This document shows positions 63,442-64,000 of a stretch of 64,000 nt of DNA, in pieces. Position 1 is the stretch's first letter, and each line of letters begins with the position of its first letter. The notes beneath the pieces were generated by a model, which was not told where the DNA came from, did not search any database, and saw only the letters and a list, made by a program, of their open reading frames with translations. Source of the stretch: an uncultured Arcanobacterium sp. (GTDB lineage: Bacteria; Actinomycetota; Actinomycetes; Actinomycetales; Actinomycetaceae); contig CAMCHI010000003.1 in NCBI GenBank assembly GCA_945874735.1, positions 1 through 64,000 of the forward strand. The letters run 5' to 3'. The position numbers and the translations under genes were made by a program.

Positions 63442-64000
63442 ATGGCAGAAGATACAGGGGAAAAAATACCGCGTTTTCCAAAACTTGTGCGCACGTGTAT
63501 CACCCAGTTTCAAGACGCGGTGCTAACAGGCGCAGATATAGCAGTGCTGCAAGATGATGAAAATTTAAGCCTAACTAAAATTGCTTTGCAGTATTTGCAA
63601 GATTATCCGACTGCTCGTTTATATGTAGCTCCCCGTGATATAACTCAGGCTTTCCATACTTTAGATTTAGCAGAGGAATCGGGTAATAGCCTAGAGGAGC
63701 GAGTATTTATAGCGGGTTATCAAAGCGAAATTCAGTTAGATATTTTCTTTGCTGATGCTGCTACGGGATTTGGAGGAGCAACCCGACCAGCAAGCATTGG
63801 TCTGGTATTAGCCACTTTGCCTAAAGCGCATGAAACTTTAACCTATTGGAGTGCGTCTTTAGGAAGTGCGATACAGGAAGAAGCATTGCTGATAATAGGT
63901 GGGCGCAATAAATATTTAACTAAGAAAGTAAACGAAATACTCGCTAAGCACTTTAAGCAAGTATGGGCAAGTTTAGGTAGCGGTAAATATCGCTGTATTT
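63442..64000 (+). CDS. RsmC/RlmG-type rRNA guanine-N2-methyltransferase, N-terminal part (cut by window edge)
   Basis: The frame from ATG 63442 is open to the window end (186 codons). It carries the N-terminal pseudo-methyltransferase domain of the RsmC/RlmG family: LVLATLPKAHETLTYWSAS, then ALLIIGGRNKYLTKKVNEIL and GSGKYRC near the edge, the place where these proteins pass into the catalytic 'methyltransferase small' domain. The catalytic NPPF motif lies beyond the window. The ATG follows AAGAAAGTTTAAGAAAC; no strong ribosome site is seen. Confidence 0.78.
   Translation, partial: MAEDTGEKIPRFPKLVRTCITQFQDAVLTGADIAVLQDDENLSLTKIALQYLQDYPTARLYVAPRDITQAFHTLDLAEESGNSLEERVFIAGYQSEIQLDIFFADAATGFGGATRPASIGLVLATLPKAHETLTYWSASLGSAIQEEALLIIGGRNKYLTKKVNEILAKHFKQVWASLGSGKYRCI

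Overview
The window is a chromosomal segment of a moderately low-GC actinobacterium, most likely a member of the Actinomycetaceae (Gleimia, Arcanobacterium, Varibaculum or Actinomyces-like; I cannot name the genus from sequence alone). The evidence is a set of actinobacterial hallmark genes: carD, the DUF4032 kinase-like gene beside an orphan UgpC/MsmK ATPase, a DUF3263-LytR_C pair near a solitary groEL2, a cold-shock gene with DUF3027, a DtxR/IdeR regulator with every metal ligand at its textbook position, a split NYN protein, and an mscL-SAF-5-FCL-moeA neighbourhood. The cells should be Gram-positive, with sortase-anchored surface proteins (LAKTG signal in the first gene) and secreted NlpC/P60 wall hydrolases. 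No phage, IS element, CRISPR array or conjugation gene was seen; this is core genome with a few lineage-specific oddities.

Layout. 1-0.9 kb: end of a SpaA-type pilin/adhesin. 1-8.1 kb: carD-ispF, an opposing UMF1-type MFS gene, then cysS-rlmB and a hypothetical-ASCH pair. 8.5-11.4 kb: NCS2 uracil/xanthine permease facing a LytR_C protein and a winged-helix regulator, then tRNA-Ser(GGA). 11.7-16.3 kb: SRP RNA (ffs), tsaD, dnaX-recR. 16.4-21.2 kb: DUF4032 and ugpC on the minus strand, then a Ser/Thr kinase with four membrane helices. 21.5-26.5 kb: a DsbA-like membrane thioredoxin, tRNA-Thr(TGT), a DUF454 protein, an alanine/glycine symporter, trhO, ung. 26.6-31.5 kb: DUF3263, LytR_C/VirR-like, groEL under two CIRCE operators, an SDR and a PlsC-type acyltransferase. 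31.6-35.3 kb: a PhoP/TrcR-like two-component pair and an NYN protein with a long disordered insert. 35.7-43.9 kb: cold-shock protein, DUF3027, manA, an AzgA-type purine permease, an amidase, serC, dtxR/ideR. 44-47.3 kb: two paralogous NlpC/P60 proteins, a double-domain universal stress protein, tRNA-Arg(CCT). 47.4-52.3 kb: a 1,546-residue helicase-nuclease-like protein with decayed catalytic motifs and its 88-residue partner. 52.4-58.9 kb: mscL, SAF/CpaB-like, 5-FCL, moeA, membrane proteins and a CDP-alcohol phosphatidyltransferase. 59.1-64 kb: membrane GDPD, OHS-type MFS symporter, aldo/keto reductase, and the start of an RsmC/RlmG-type rRNA methyltransferase.

The most notable signals are: (i) the same four-repeat array (GTTAT/GTGAY at offsets 0, 11, 21 and 32) in front of both NlpC/P60 paralogues, a likely binding site for an MtrA-like response regulator; (ii) the giant pseudo-helicase; (iii) an inverted repeat at the predicted start site of ugpC; (iv) a long-range inverted repeat reaching the ribosome binding site of trhO; and (v) several conserved operons lacking a usual member (ispD, ybaB, galU). 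Several genes (dnaX, the pseudo-helicase, the GDPD) appear to be leaderless. All function calls rest on reading motifs and family memory; no search was run.
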